Assembly: GCA_021030915.1 (NCBI GenBank)
Contig: JAGEMR010000008.1
Span: 372,501-436,500 of the forward strand
Length of the DNA: 64,000 bases
Direction: 5' to 3'
Source of the DNA: Astrothelium macrocarpum
Lineage: Eukaryota; Ascomycota; Dothideomycetes; Trypetheliales; Trypetheliaceae
This document shows positions 32,289 to 44,501 of this stretch, piece by piece (within the stretch, counting starts at the first letter, position 1; every line of letters begins with the position of its first letter). A program made the translations under genes and the position numbers. The notes beneath the pieces are model-generated. The model had not been told where the DNA came from and ran no database searches. It saw nothing but the letters and a program-made list of their open reading frames with translations.

Positions 32289-35200
32289 TCACCCCACCTT
32301 CTCCTCCCCTGCACCAATCACCCCCACTCCAGGAATTGTGGGTAGCCCCTCTGCATCCCCTCCTACGCCTTTACACCATGGATGCTCCAGCACGTCACGA
32401 ATACCAATGCGGGCCTCGACATCGCGGTTGAGCATGAGACGGATGAGGTGGATGCACGCATCGCTGAGAACGTAGGGCACGCGGAGATCGTGGTCCATAA
32501 TCTCGTCGATTGAATAAAACGGATTCTCTTTGTAGACAATTGTGTAGAGTAGGATACCAAGTGCCCAGACGTCTTGTGGGGTACCTTGGTAGGAGCGACC
32601 AGCGAGGACTTCGGGAGCAGCATAGTCTATTCTTTGTCAGCTCCTATTCTCGTATCCATAGAGTGCAGAAATGAAAGCAAGGGAGAATGTGTGGATGGCG
32701 GGAGAGACAAACCAATGGTCCCAACAAAGACATCAAAAGGCCCATTCTTGACATATGCCGCACTCCCGAAATCAATCAGCTTAATATTTCCCTCGCCATC
32801 GAGAATCACATTTTCATCTTTAATGTCACGATGCACCACCTTGGCCTTCAGATGCAGATGCGAAATGGCTTCGGCGACCTGCACGAAGATCTTGCGACAC
32901 TCAATCTCATCCATATTCACTCTCAACTCGATGTAGTCAAACAAATCCATGCCCGGCAGTCCATGCGGTACCATCTCGATATAATAGTTAACATCGTCCT
33001 CGAAAAAATCCGCCATCTCAACAATGTTCGGATGCCGCAGATCCGGACGACGAAGGTAATTGAGGACATGGATTTCGAGTGGCACCGTGCCCAGTCGGCG
33101 GTCCCGAGTCCAAGTGTCGACCAGGATGCGACGTTTGGTGACGTACTTGATGACCATCTTCTTTGCGTGGTGTCGTTTATACCGACATAATTTAACCTGA
33201 CCATAAGCGCCCTGGCCCATGTCTTCGAGCACGGTAAAGTCGCTGATGGCTTTCTTGACGCGCGCTGTGCCTGGCAGCGCGGGCTCCGGATGTTCCATGG
33301 GTTCTGGATCGTTCTCGGATGACGTGACAGGGGTGATGGTATCCTCGGTAGCTTGTTTGATTTGAAGGGTGAGATCGGAGATAGAAGATTTTTCGAGAGG
33401 CTCGGTAGGTTCAATTTCTTTTGGTTCGACATCTTTGAGAGTTTGGCCAGGGTGAGGCTGAGATGGAGGAGTTTCAGGGCGGGTGACTCCAGGAGTCACG
33501 GGACCGATGCCGTGATTTGCAGCATGAAGCTGGCGGGAATATGTGATCCACAGTGCATAGACAACCTCGGATGTAGCTGTAGTGCTTATCGAACCTGATC
33601 GTTCAAGGTCTTCGTCTCTTTCATCAATCACACTTTCACTAAGATCACTTCTTTCGCTCTTGACGACTCGCATCTGGACGTCTACCATGATATCGGCACC
33701 ATCACGATGCTTGGCTGGTAGGCCACTCGGTCTGAGAAAAACGGCAGCAGCATCGGATTTTCCTTCTCGTATAGCCAGTAATGCTCGTGCACGTCTGAAA
33801 CTGTGTTCGGGTATTACGATGCCATCAACAAAGCTTACCTTCTCTTCCTCCGTCAACAAGGTCAGAATGTGATCAAATCCCGGTATGAACTCATCAATGT
33901 GGTGGCCTTGAGCATGCGACGTGCCAAATAAGGCTGCCGAGAAAACTGAATTCGAGCTGGTGACGTGGAGTGTTGATGCCGATAATACCATAATTCCAGC
34001 AATATGAGGAAAGGATGAAACTCGAAAGGTAGGCTGGCCTGACAGTTGATCGACTGTAATAGGAATGCTTATACTATTCGAAGTCCTTGCCGTAAACCTT
34101 CGGAGATCGGCAATCTTATCATAGTCTAATGCGCCCGTGTTTGTGCCTTCAACTTTGGGTATTTCTGGAATAAGTCGTTGCAAGTCCATTCCTCGCCTCA
34201 CTCTTTCCATGCCCCATATCGGATCGGTTGCGCCCGTGACTTTAACGATGCTGCCAATCTCATCGACTGTTACAAAAGCAACATCTTCAGCTATCTCCTC
34301 GAGAACCCAAATGAGACCGCCCCGTTTTTCCTTGACCCACAGACTTGCTGAACCCACGGAACCGTTGCGCTTTTGGATTGGAACGACATCTCCACATATC
34401 AAAACACCCCTAGACTTTTTATGTGAATGATGTGGGTTGATGTTCGAGTCTTTCTGACTGACTTGGCTTGAGGAGGCACCATCAGTCGTTATTGCTCGTT
34501 TCTTAGCAGCCGTCTCACGAGATGATGGTTTGCTTAGTAATTTGGCGGTCACGCCATTGCCAACAGCAAGGCCCGAATTGGTAGGGCTAGTCTTTGGACT
34601 TTGGATGGGGGATGGCTTCGGTTTAGCTGAGAAAGGAGTCGGAACGGGGTCTGAAGCCTGCAGCCTTTCTTCTAACCACTTTCTTCGAGCAGGCTGGACC
34701 ACTTCCAAGATGCCCATCTTTCGAACCTCGGCTCTGGTGACTCCAAATACGAGACATGCCAAATCATTTGCAGCAGTTACCGTCCAAGGTGTCTGCGCTT
34801 CTGTTGTAAAGATTGCTTGTGTGGCCTGTGCAGCTCGACTCGAATGTCCATGAGGTGCTGATCCAATTGGTTGCATGCCAGCAGGAGGAGGAATCTGTAT
34901 TGAAGTGGGTATGGACTTGGGAGATATGAGATCATCCTTCTTCGTGCCTTCCAGTTCGTGTGCCAAGTATGGTTGTGCAAGTGCTTCTGTAAGCTTACTC
35001 TGAATGGATAAAGGAGCTATATCTGTATAAGTGCGCTTGAGATGGGCTCGTTGTCGTTGAGATGGCGTTCTTCGTGGCATTGACATCGAGTCTGCGTGTT
35101 TGAAGTTCTCAAAAGTTTCTTCACTATCATTACCAGAAGATGTTTCCAAGGCAGCCTGGATATCCTCAGCCAGAGGCAATGGTGACTGTATTCTTCCTTC

Positions 35201-36087
35201 TGGTGGCTGAGTGGAAGTAGGCCCCGAGTCATCCATACTTGTCGGGCTGCCATTCTCCGATAAGAAGCTCTTTTCAAAAATATTCTGTCCAGACATTTCT
35301 GGTGGCCCTGTAATTGGCGCATTGGAAAGACCCAAACCCATCCCGGGTAATGCGTCCTGTCCAATCAAATTGGCCCTTGATAAAAGCTCCATCATGCTTT
35401 GTAGCTCATGGTCTCCACTAATCTTAGCCTGCGCCTGCGCAATGCTCGCATTACCGCCTGCCCAATTTAATCTATCCCTCATGAAATCTATGGATCGTTT
35501 TAAAACGTTCTGTCGGTTGTGAATAAAGTCTTCAGACTGCTGTGCAAAGGAAAAGGAATGCAGAGACTCGGTGGGAAATCGGCTCAAATCTTCGCCAAAC
35601 GTAAGAGTTGGTGAGGTGGGTCCGCAAGGTAATGTCGTAGATGGATGGCGAGATGGAGGTAACGAAAGGGTCATGGAGCCTTGTCGACTGATTGTCGGAC
35701 TTGGCATGCCAGGGACTATTGTTGTTCTCGTCGAAGGTGTCTGGCGTATACGCCGCAGTCCAGAAGCTCCCAACCCATGCTCGTGTTCTGGGATGATTTC
35801 TGGAATTGAGGCTGACCTGTAAAGACATGCATCAGAACGGTGAATGAGCTCGCTGCAGACACGCATGGACATGGGAGGCATAGATACCTTCCAAGTTGCT
35901 CTGATTCTGTACCCAAGGACGATCCATCTTGAGAGCGGGATACCGAGGATCCTATCGAAAGGCTAGGAGCAGACATGAGATTCGCAGCACTACGACTCTT
36001 TGGCAAAACGAGCTCAGCCAGGGGAGGATCAGGCCTGGGCTGGACACTGGCACGCCGATTGGATTGGTAGGCGCCATCTTCGTTCAT
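32289..36087 (-). CDS. PAS domain serine/threonine protein kinase (PASK/Psk1 type)
   Basis: Nutrient-responsive kinase; yeast Psk1/Psk2 regulate sugar partitioning and translation. Three exons give 1213 residues: 36087-35888, 35816-32713, 32626-32289. The N-terminal third is Ser/Pro-rich and probably disordered. PAS-like segments lie around residues 400-460 (TPWTVTAANDLACLVFG) and 670-730 (GIMVLSASTLHVTSSN). The kinase domain runs from about residue 900: GQGAYGQVKLC (P-loop), MVIKYV (Lys), VVHRDIKDENVIL (catalytic loop), KLIDFGSAAYV (DFG), GTIDYAAPEVL (joined across the last intron), DVWALGILLYTIV, and LEHPWCKGV at the end. All catalytic residues are present. The unspliced exon 2 has an in-frame ATG at 35881 that lies in the intron and is not used. 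Confidence 0.92.
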
Positions 36088-37001
36088 GCTCGGTGCATGT
36101 GTAGTTTCACTGTTGCTGATGGATCCGGCTCAGCTGCCGCAGAGATGGGACGAGAAGCAGATTACAGAGGAATTGCAAAGGATGGGATCAAATCTACAGA
36201 AGAAAATAAAAACGAGCTGAATGTCTGGTAAGGCAATCCTGGGATGATGATGATGATGCACGTGGCGTAGCGAATGATCACCAGTATCGATGGTAGTGGG
36301 GGATGACTCTGAATAACAGACGAGCCAATTCAGCTCCCGTCCAAGATTCGCGTGACCCGAGAGGCAGGCTCAGGTCCGCACCAGCGGATCCAGGAGGAAT
36401 GGAGGGGGGAGTCTGGCGGAGGGAGAGGCGGCGGAGAGGACAGGTAGTGGAAACACAGTCGAGGGATCGAGGGAGAAAGGCAGAACGAAGAAGATTGTTG
36501 GGCGCAGCATTGCGTCGGTCTTATCCCCGGTCCCACCGTTGGGGCCGGCATCGATCATGACTGACACTTTCCCATCCTCAAAGACCAGCATGACCGTCGC
36601 TGACCGCATTCGAAAAAGACAATTCAGCCACAGCGGGATTGGTGGATGACCACGTCCTGGACGTGTGCACGCAGACTACCGACGCCATGCGTGCCGCCTA
36701 ACAAGTCCATCCATGGTACTCTCCCCGTCGCTCACCTCGCTGACGATTAATGTCGAACCAGTGCTGAGGCTCTGAGCCTTACAGCCCCAGCAAAGCCTGC
36801 TGTGTTCTAGACAACGTCATGCCCTTTCTTCCGGATTATCCAGTGGCATAGTTGGTCGCGTGGGGTACACGGTCACATGTTGCTGTTAATTGTAGCGCAG
36901 CCAGCGGATTACCGCTTTGGAACATGACCATATTTACAGCAAGCTTCCATGTCATCTGCACGTGGTGCCAGCTCGACTTTCTGTACCTATCTGAATTCAT
37001 C
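36088..37001. other. PAS kinase promoter region
   Basis: About 0.9 kb with no gene recognised. It contains a short GAT microsatellite at about 36243-36257 and GC-rich stretches. It should hold the PAS kinase promoter and the 3' untranslated region of the next minus-strand gene. Confidence 0.5.
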
Positions 37002-38678
37002 TCATCTCTGTCGAATCGAGTCTTTTTGCTCTTCCCAAAAATTGCGGCAATCTTTATGCATGCTAACCTGCTCAATCCACCATTCGCCAAAGCTATCTTG
37101 CACTTGGCTGTCAATCTTGATGACTCTCTCATTTCTCTTTAATCCGCATAATGCGCATTGGTGAGGCGCAGGCACACCACCATCGATTTGCTTTGCTGTT
37201 TGTACTATCATTGTCTCCTGAACATCAGGAATGACGCCTAGCGAGCTAGCACCAGACGCGTTCTGCGCTGCTGCAACCGCTGAACGAAGTCGTCCCGACT
37301 GTTCGCTCCACGCCCGTACAACATCCAATACCTCCCTTTCTTCCTTGTTATTCTCAGCCTTGTCGATGCCTGTGAGCTTCATGCCCCCTGCTCTACCTGC
37401 AGGCCCAATCCTCATTCCTTGAGAGAGAAACGTGTCGCGCTTCCATCGATATTTCCTTCCCGCAATGATATGTGCTGCTGTTCTCACCAAAGCTAAACAA
37501 CCCTGCAGATACTCCATCGTCTTCGTATCACCCAACATCTTCGTTTTTACCGTTGGGTCAAGTCCTGCTAGTGGCTGAAATAACTCTGTGTGCATGCTTC
37601 TAAATATTCGAGGATACAGAGACATCAAGATTACAGGGGGTGGTATATTTGTCGGTGGTACATCATCAGGCCGAACGGGTAGGACGCGTGAGAAATGTGG
37701 CACAAGTGAGCTAGACCAAGCCAAGTCATTGCTTTCAGCACCCTGTCCCTCTGTTATCCGAGATGGGTCCGGTTCTGGAGTTATCGTCTCTTCAAAGTCA
37801 TCCCAAGCGTCATCATTCGTTGCGTTTGGAAGAGGTTGAAACGCTGACTTTTTCTGAAGTCTATTTCTTGGAGTCTTTCCATTAAGCAACATGGCTTTGG
37901 TTGGAGATTTTGGAATGGGCTTTTGTTCGGGTTTTTGTCCGGATTTGGTGGGAGAAGACAAAGGCTTTTGTCCTGGTTGTATCAGATTGCTTGCTTGACT
38001 TACCATAGATGGCTCAGCAACTATGGAAATAAGGTCTTCTCCATGACTATCCGCTTCTGTGAGAGCTTGCATTTTTATTTCGTGTTCGGTCTGCAAATGT
38101 CCAGAATTTTGGGCGGCAAGATTCGATGGACCGCTTTCAAAGTCACCAAAATCATCAATCTCGTCATCGGCATCGAAGAGAACTTCATTCCCAGTCTCTG
38201 GCTGAGCATGGTCTTTCGAGGCTGTCTTCGCTGTTACACGTGATTTGGCTGGCTCAGCCTCTGGGTTTTGCGCAGGAATCCTGGAAGTAGAGCTTTCCCT
38301 AGATATGTCTGAGGGCAGACTTCTGTCCCAAACGCTCTGTCGTTCGAATTCATTGTACTTCTGTGCTGCGCATGCGAAATTTGGTGGATTTTTTGACGTA
38401 GTTGCTTCTTCAAACTCCCCCCACTCATCGTCAGCGACTGCAACGGCAGCTTCGGAAGGACGACCGATTCCTTGTGCTGGCCTATCCGCCGGGTTGACTA
38501 AATTCGCTTCATCAGAATGATTCCATGCGTTAGAATCGTCAAGTTGGGTTTCAGCAAAGCTGGAATTCAAAGAGAATATATCTTGCTGGGCATGTGAATA
38601 TAGTCCACCCTTTCCGTGAGATGTGCCCTGATTATTCTCAGGAGGTTGTCCAAACGCAGCGAAAAGATCAGCAGACAT
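37002..38678 (-). CDS. Aftiphilin/synergin-like putative clathrin-adaptor accessory protein
   Basis: Single-exon protein of 558 residues, uncharacterised in fungi as far as I can tell. The N-terminal half is disordered and carries acidic WxxF-type motifs (DDEWGEFEEA, DDAWDDFEET) plus DDEIDDFGDFES; such motifs bind the ear domains of AP-1 gamma and GGA adaptors. The C-terminal half is helical (ILMSLYPRIFRSMHTELFQPL, residue about 335 on) and ends with a CxxC..HxxC pair (CALCGLKRNE ... MHKDCRNFW), a layout recalling the conserved C-terminus of animal aftiphilin/synergin gamma. The role in clathrin traffic is inference from these motifs. It shares a 344-bp divergent promoter with a Rab-GAP, another trafficking gene. 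Confidence 0.6.
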   Translation of the reverse strand: MSADLFAAFGQPPENNQGTSHGKGGLYSHAQQDIFSLNSSFAETQLDDSNAWNHSDEANLVNPADRPAQGIGRPSEAAVAVADDEWGEFEEATTSKNPPNFACAAQKYNEFERQSVWDRSLPSDISRESSTSRIPAQNPEAEPAKSRVTAKTASKDHAQPETGNEVLFDADDEIDDFGDFESGPSNLAAQNSGHLQTEHEIKMQALTEADSHGEDLISIVAEPSMVSQASNLIQPGQKPLSSPTKSGQKPEQKPIPKSPTKAMLLNGKTPRNRLQKKSAFQPLPNATNDDAWDDFEETITPEPDPSRITEGQGAESNDLAWSSSLVPHFSRVLPVRPDDVPPTNIPPPVILMSLYPRIFRSMHTELFQPLAGLDPTVKTKMLGDTKTMEYLQGCLALVRTAAHIIAGRKYRWKRDTFLSQGMRIGPAGRAGGMKLTGIDKAENNKEEREVLDVVRAWSEQSGRLRSAVAAAQNASGASSLGVIPDVQETMIVQTAKQIDGGVPAPHQCALCGLKRNERVIKIDSQVQDSFGEWWIEQVSMHKDCRNFWEEQKDSIRQR

Positions 38679-39022
38679 TATGACACCAAGGAAGATTGAA
38701 GTGTAATCAGATCGGGCCTCGAAATGGAGTACTTTGTCTCATTGCAGTCAATACGCGTCGCCGACGCGATTAATCGTTCATCCTGCGAAGGTGCAGCACG
38801 ACTGTCGACCTGAGCCGAGGGAACGAAACCCGCATGATGATTAATGCTTTCTTTTCCACTGAATAAGCTTCAAAACCAGGGATTTCCGCCAAAACGCGAG
38901 ACATGGACTGCAGGACGTTGTGGCTGTGAGGTATATGGACCCTGCTCACGTCACTCCAGCGAGGATCATGACACAACAGCCATGATAATCTTCCAATTTT
39001 ACAAACTCAGGCGGACAAAGCC
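38679..39022. promoter_or_regulatory. Divergent promoter between aftiphilin-like and TBC genes
   Basis: Only 344 nt separate the two start codons. It contains the palindromic stretch CGTCGCCGACG (38756-38766). No TATA box is evident. Confidence 0.4.
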
Positions 39023-41644
39023 ATGAGGTCATATGAGGATGCCGCGTATGTTTCTTTGGTCAGAATATGAATGACAAACCTGACCATTGAGCAGCAAGTA
39101 CTGGCCAGAACTGAGTAACCTTGCCTCTCTTTCCGACCTGAAGACCAAAATCAAGGACCCTCGATCTGATTACAGTCCAATTCAAGGACTTCGCTCAGTG
39201 TTTTGGAAGGTATGGAGACTGCCTCGAGCGTACGCAATCTTTTCTGACTCAAAGATAGGCTTTTCTGTTATTCGAGAACCTCGACCAAACGTCATGGCCA
39301 AAGCGATTGCAAAATTCTCGGGCTGCATACACATCTTTACGTACCCATCTACTGCGCGCCATTGAACACCCGGATGAGTTGGACACATCCATAGACCCAT
39401 TAAGTGAGAGCGAGGAGGTATGAAGTACACTTCAGGTGCTCGCAGCTCGAGCTTTCAATCTGACAAGTCGCTAAGACCTGAAAGTCTCCTTGGGCCGCGC
39501 TACGTCAAGATGAAGCTCTGCGAGCGGAAATCCTTCAAGATGTCGATCGTTGTATGCCCGAAAATCTGTATTTTCGACAACCCGCAACACAAAAGATGCT
39601 TCTAGATATTTTATTCGTCTTCTCTAAGCTCAATCCTGATGTGAGCTACAGACAGGGCATGCATGAGCTTCTTGCCCCAATATTATGGGTCGTTGAAAGG
39701 GATGCCATTGCACAAGATGCTCCACGAAGAGGACAAGATCACGAAATCTGTACAATATTCGATTCAAAATATATCGAGCATGATACCTTTACACTTTTTG
39801 GTCTGATGATGCAGAGTGCAAAGTCCTTTTACGACCCAGGAAGTGCTCAAGGCAGTAGCTTAGCTGCTGCAGAAGAAGCGACAATAGTGCTTCTCTGTCG
39901 ACGCGTATTTGAAGATTATCTACCTCGTGTAGATCCTGATCTGGCGTCCCATTTGCATGAGATAGCAATCTTACCTCAAATCTTCCTCATGTATGTTTTT
40001 GATTCTTATCTTCTGATGCTTGCCTCTCAGCTAATATCAAATAGGCGATGGGTCCGTCTTTTGTTTGGGCGTGAGTTCTCCTTTGATGGTATGCTAGAAA
40101 TGTGGGATGTTATTTTTGCAGAAGATCCTACACTTACCATAGTTGACTTGATTTGCATTGTAATGTTACTTCGGATTAGATGGCAACGTAAGTGGAACGT
40201 AAATTTGGTAGCCCGGATTGGTACTGACATCACACCACCAGTTATAGAAGCAGACTATAGTACAGCACTGACTCTCCTTTTGCGGTACCCCGAACCTGAG
40301 TCCAATGGAGCCAAGTCCTTTGTCACTGATGCCATATTTCTCAAAACTCATTTTCATTCCGATGGTGGTAGCCATATTGTCCACAAACATAGCGGACGAC
40401 ACCTGCCGCATGTGAGTCAAACTGGCACGGTGTCAGAGTCACCAGATGTTCCCATTTTTACGGTTACTGAGCGATCTCGCTCTCCGTCTAGGAATTCTCA
40501 ACGCACCTCTCAGTCAGCTGGGCTTGAAGGTTTGCTTCAAGATGCCGCACGTGGTGTTTTCAAACGGGGAGAGAAATGGGGTGTAAACCAAGCAGTCCGT
40601 GATGCCATGGGTGAAGTAAGAAGAAACGTACAGGGCCTTCAAAGTGGAAAAAAGTCCCTTCAAAGGAAGACATCTGATGCAACAAGGTCAACAACGGATC
40701 CAGACCAGTTTCTTCGCAAAATTTCACAGCTTGAGGCACGAAACCGAGCTTTGGCTAAGATGCTGGGAGGCGCTGTCGCAGAGTTGTGGGACCATCAAAA
40801 ATCCGTCAGCGAGGGCGACAAGACCGAGGACGAATCTATAAACGCACTTAGCATGGCCGTCGCAAGAGTCCAACTCGTCCAAGTCTATTTGGAAGACTCG
40901 TCGATGGTTTTGCTTGAGGACGACAGCCAGGGTACCAAATCCCCCACAGGAAAGGAAACACCAATAGCTCCTGCATCTTCAACCCCCCAGTCTAATCAAC
41001 CACCGAACCCTGCTAGCCCCCCTGACACTCCCAACCCAAACCTAAACTCAGAACCAACCACCCATTCCATCTTCGCAAAGTCCCCAAACCCCACACCACC
41101 CCCCACATTTTCCGCATCACACGCATCACCCTCTCCATCCCCCAACCCCCGCAAACCCCGTCCAAAACCCACACCCGTCCCCATAGCCACACGTCCCACG
41201 CCTCCATCTCCCAACCAACGACAAGCTCAGCCTCCAGTCACAGCACCTTCCACGCAATCCACCTTCCACTCGTCCTCCCCCGTCACCTCCTCCCCTACAC
41301 CCTCCTCCGCCACAAGCACGGATCTCAATCTCTCACGGCCCTCGCTCGCACACTCCTCCTTCAGCTGGATGCTCGGGCCCGGCGGCGACCGTCGTGCAAG
41401 CAGCTTTGTGTCTGCGCGGCCGTTTCCCGCTGAGAAGCGACGGCATGGGGGAGCGGGGAAGGACTTTTTGTTTGGGGAGGAGGATGAGATTGGTGTAGGT
41501 GTTGTAGGCGCAGGGGGTGGGGGGAAGGGAGGAAAGGGAAAAGGTGCAGGAGGCGGCAGGAAGGGATCCACGGGAGGGGAGGGGGAGAGGAGGGAGGTGT
41601 TTGATTTGGGGGAAATCGAGAAGGGTGGAGGGGGATTGGATTAG
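39023..41644 (+). CDS. TBC domain Rab GTPase-activating protein (TBC1D5-like)
   Basis: Rab-GAP that accelerates GTP hydrolysis on Rab/Ypt proteins in membrane traffic. Five exons give about 801 residues: 39023-39045, 39092-39209 (acceptor could also be 3 nt later), 39259-39417, 39485-39990, 40045-41644. The TBC domain covers about residues 25-330: LRSVFWKAFLLF, the arginine finger EILQDVDRCMP (IxxDxxR), YFRQPATQKML, and the glutamine finger SYRQGMHELL. Both catalytic fingers are present, so the GAP is probably active. A coiled-coil follows (QFLRKISQLEARNRALAKML), then a long Pro/Ser/Thr-rich region and a Gly/Lys-rich tail. The split TBC domain with an insert resembles TBC1D5. Exon joins were set by continuity of these motifs. 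Confidence 0.9.
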
Positions 41645-43310
41645 TGTGGGAAGTGCGTGGGTAGGGATATGTGGAGGGAAGGAGTTGAGACAAGGATGGG
41701 GGACGGGAGACGGGTGTTCATGTGATGTGGGCAAGGAATGAGTTGATGGACGCGATCGATGTCTTTGGATTCTCGGCAGAAGATCCCGTGTTTGCTTACC
41801 ATGTCTAATGTTATCTAATTTTAGTAGACGGAAAACACCAAAGACCCTTCCTTCATAATACAGTGCAATCTGAGGTGCTCCTAGGATGAAAGGGTATTTT
41901 GGTAATCGAGGTGACCGCGAAATACTCAAGGGTTGTTGCAGCATATGAGAACAGAGCCGAAGATCGATTGTCTATTACGATCCATAGAATAACTCTCATT
42001 TCGGCCAAAAATTTCTCCAATATCCAAATAATTAGGCCACAGAATTGCAAAAGCAAGAGCACACCCCATTGAATTGGAGGATCGAACGTGGATGTGGGCA
42101 CACAATGCACAAAATAAATTATGCAACATCAAGATCCACAGACAAACGTCAACATAACAGAAGAAGTGAGCTTAGATTAATTCAGCTAAGCACAAGGCAT
42201 GAGAATACATCTCAACCGGTGCTCAGCTGCTATTGAGGCTATTTCGAATGAAGAGCTACGCACAAAGCTCTCGTATCTCTCTTGGGCTTCTACTCGGATA
42301 TATATTGAATCCTTAATCTTAGCAAAGCCCACCCCTTTTGCTCTGTTATTTCCTCCAGCAATCTTGCTCTGTCCATCCTCTCATGTCTGAATTGAAAAAA
42401 AAAAACAAGAAAAAAACAAGACAAAAGTTCCACCGTAAAGCGGCCTCTCGTGGCGAGCAAAGCAGACCTCCACGCATCCATGCCATCCTTCTTTCGGAAA
42501 AGTAAGAGAGCAAAATGCCGTCTAGTCCGCATGCTCAAGCCTCCCTTCATGCAATCGAGTCAAATTGGAGAAGCCCGTAAGTTGAGTTGAGCCGAGTCAA
42601 GCTGTGTTGCAGTCCTATAACCCAGCCAAACCAACTTTCCACCCGGCATAATCGATTTTGACCTTGGTACAACAAGCTGAGAGATATCGTGCAAATAAAA
42701 AAAAAACAAAGGAGAAAAAGGAAGAAAATCATGTGTGTAAAAGGTAAATAGCAATTAACGCCATGTCCGGTGCCCATCACACGTTCCACCCATTACCGCC
42801 GAGCTCCCTGCTCATATCCCGAATTGCCAGCCTAGTAGTGCATAAAAGTAGAAAGGTTAACAGGAAAAGCCCAGTCGTCAGCGCTTGAACCAACTGGGCA
42901 TTTGTTCTTGGTCTCCTGCAGTGTAGACGTTGTGTAGCTGAGCCAGAAACCATTGATTGTAATATATGCATCGTGTGCATTTGGGTAAGGAAAGAAATGA
43001 ATTGAATCAAGTGCGCCAGTTGTGTCCGATAAATTAGAATGTCACGGTGTTGATAGAATACGCTATCCTGTCCGTGATATCCCGTGTTCGGATTTGAATT
43101 TCCCGTGATGGTGTGCATCGAACTCCCGATTAACAAAGGAAAAAAAGCACTGCTTTCTGCAGAATCAAGCAGGTAAGGTAAGGACTGGTTGCTTTCCGTC
43201 GGCACAAAGAAAATCGAAAATTTGGCAAGCCTGGTCGATCCGGAGAAATAGTTGCGAAGAAGGGAAAAAAGAAATCATTCCGATCATGGTGAGAAGGTAG
43301 GATGAATATA
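41645..43310. other. Convergent 3' intergenic region, 1.7 kb
   Basis: Lies between the 3' ends of the TBC gene (+) and the Stb3-like gene (-). Open frames here are short and without motifs. A-rich tracts occur at 42395-42420 and 42697-42708. It is unusually long for a convergent gap in this gene-dense part, and may hold long 3' untranslated regions or an unrecognised non-coding transcript. Confidence 0.45.
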
Positions 43311-44501
43311 TTACATGGAGACCATGCGAAGCAAGGCCTCAGCTGCAGCGCGTTCCTGCGCATTCTGCTCTTCAATGTTGCCGGCATTGATATATACAAC
43401 TTTGGAGGATTTGTGATAGCGGGTGTAGGGATTAGAGGATCGTCGTTCATGAGGGTGAGAAGAGTGAGAAGGTGCGGAGCGCGCAACATGGCGATGGCTG
43501 TTCGGTTTATCGTGTATTGGACAAGGTTTTGTGGGTTTGTTGTGAGCATGTTTGCGATAGCGTTGGTTCGTAGACTTGGCATAGTATCCATTTCTAAGGG
43601 CTTCAGCACCAATCGCAGCCCAATCCTCCTCTTCTGTCTCGTCATCATCCTCGCTGACAGGCGGTTCCTCAAAATCGGAGTCGCCATTCCCATCCAAGGA
43701 CATCTTATCGGCTTCATGTTCAGCCATATCCATGGCTTCAGCAGGTGGCGTCATGACGGTATCATTCACCCAAGAATTATTGGCCGTCGAATCTGCCTTG
43801 CCGTTCCAGACAGTCTGAGTCGTCGCCATTGACGAGTTTACCGATACCGGAGGCGACACATTCCGGTTGAGTTCCGTATGACGCGTTTCTGGCGCAGATT
43901 GTCCCCTCATCCTTGCCTCCCACCGTCCCCAACCGACCTTGTCGTAAACAACCTCTCTGGTGTTTCCACCGTGATATCTGCCTTCTAGTGCGCTGACAAT
44001 TATGCGGCGTGCCTTTGCTGGTGGAATGGAGACAAAGCCAGGCAGAGACTGGGTAAGATAGCTGGTGATGTACCGGATAGGGACAGGTCCGTGTCCAAGC
44101 AGGATGTGTGGAAGGTGCTTTTCGGCAAGAATAGCCGGAGTAATGGCGCCTTCTGATTCCTGTTGATTCAGATGAGCCAGCGCGTCATGGGAAAGCGGAT
44201 GGCCACGATGTGGCTGATCTTGGTGTTTGGCGTGATCTACCGCATCCTGGAGATCTACATCCGAGTCAATGGACTGAGGAGGTTGATGATGATTATTGGC
44301 GTGGAGCTGAGGAGGGATGATGGGAGAGATGGAGTTCGGTGGAGTGAGAAGTCCGGGATGAGCGTGATCGTGAGAAGGAGCGACGCCGACTCCTTTGGTG
44401 GAATCGGTGGTAGTGGAGGTATTGTTGCCAGATTCAACGTTGGGCTTGGAGGCAAGAGCAAGAGAGAGGTTGGAAGGGCCAGTAGAAGCAGTAGGAGCCA
44501 T
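43311..44501 (-). CDS. STB3: Stb3-like Sin3-binding transcription factor
   Basis: Single-exon protein of 396 residues. The conserved block (residues about 110-200) reads AITPAILAEKHLPHILLGHG, PVPIRYITSYLTQSLPGF, PAKARRIIVSALE and VVYDKVGWGRWEARMRG; this is the Stb3/Sin3-binding domain, which in yeast binds ribosomal RNA processing element promoters and recruits Sin3 to repress ribosome-biogenesis genes when nutrients fail. The rest is low complexity: a Thr/Ser-rich N-terminus, an acidic patch (SEDDDETEEEDWAAIG) and a His/Ser-rich C-terminus. The start is the first in-frame ATG after a stop. A length near 400 is ordinary for filamentous fungi. Confidence 0.85.
   Translation of the reverse strand: MAPTASTGPSNLSLALASKPNVESGNNTSTTTDSTKGVGVAPSHDHAHPGLLTPPNSISPIIPPQLHANNHHQPPQSIDSDVDLQDAVDHAKHQDQPHRGHPLSHDALAHLNQQESEGAITPAILAEKHLPHILLGHGPVPIRYITSYLTQSLPGFVSIPPAKARRIIVSALEGRYHGGNTREVVYDKVGWGRWEARMRGQSAPETRHTELNRNVSPPVSVNSSMATTQTVWNGKADSTANNSWVNDTVMTPPAEAMDMAEHEADKMSLDGNGDSDFEEPPVSEDDDETEEEDWAAIGAEALRNGYYAKSTNQRYRKHAHNKPTKPCPIHDKPNSHRHVARSAPSHSSHPHERRSSNPYTRYHKSSKVVYINAGNIEEQNAQERAAAEALLRMVSM

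Noticed and set aside
41333..41944. 203-codon minus-strand frame, Pro/Ser-rich
   Set aside because: Antisense of the low-complexity C-terminus of the TBC gene; no independent signal.
43302..43832. 176-codon plus-strand frame
   Set aside because: Antisense of the Stb3-like gene.
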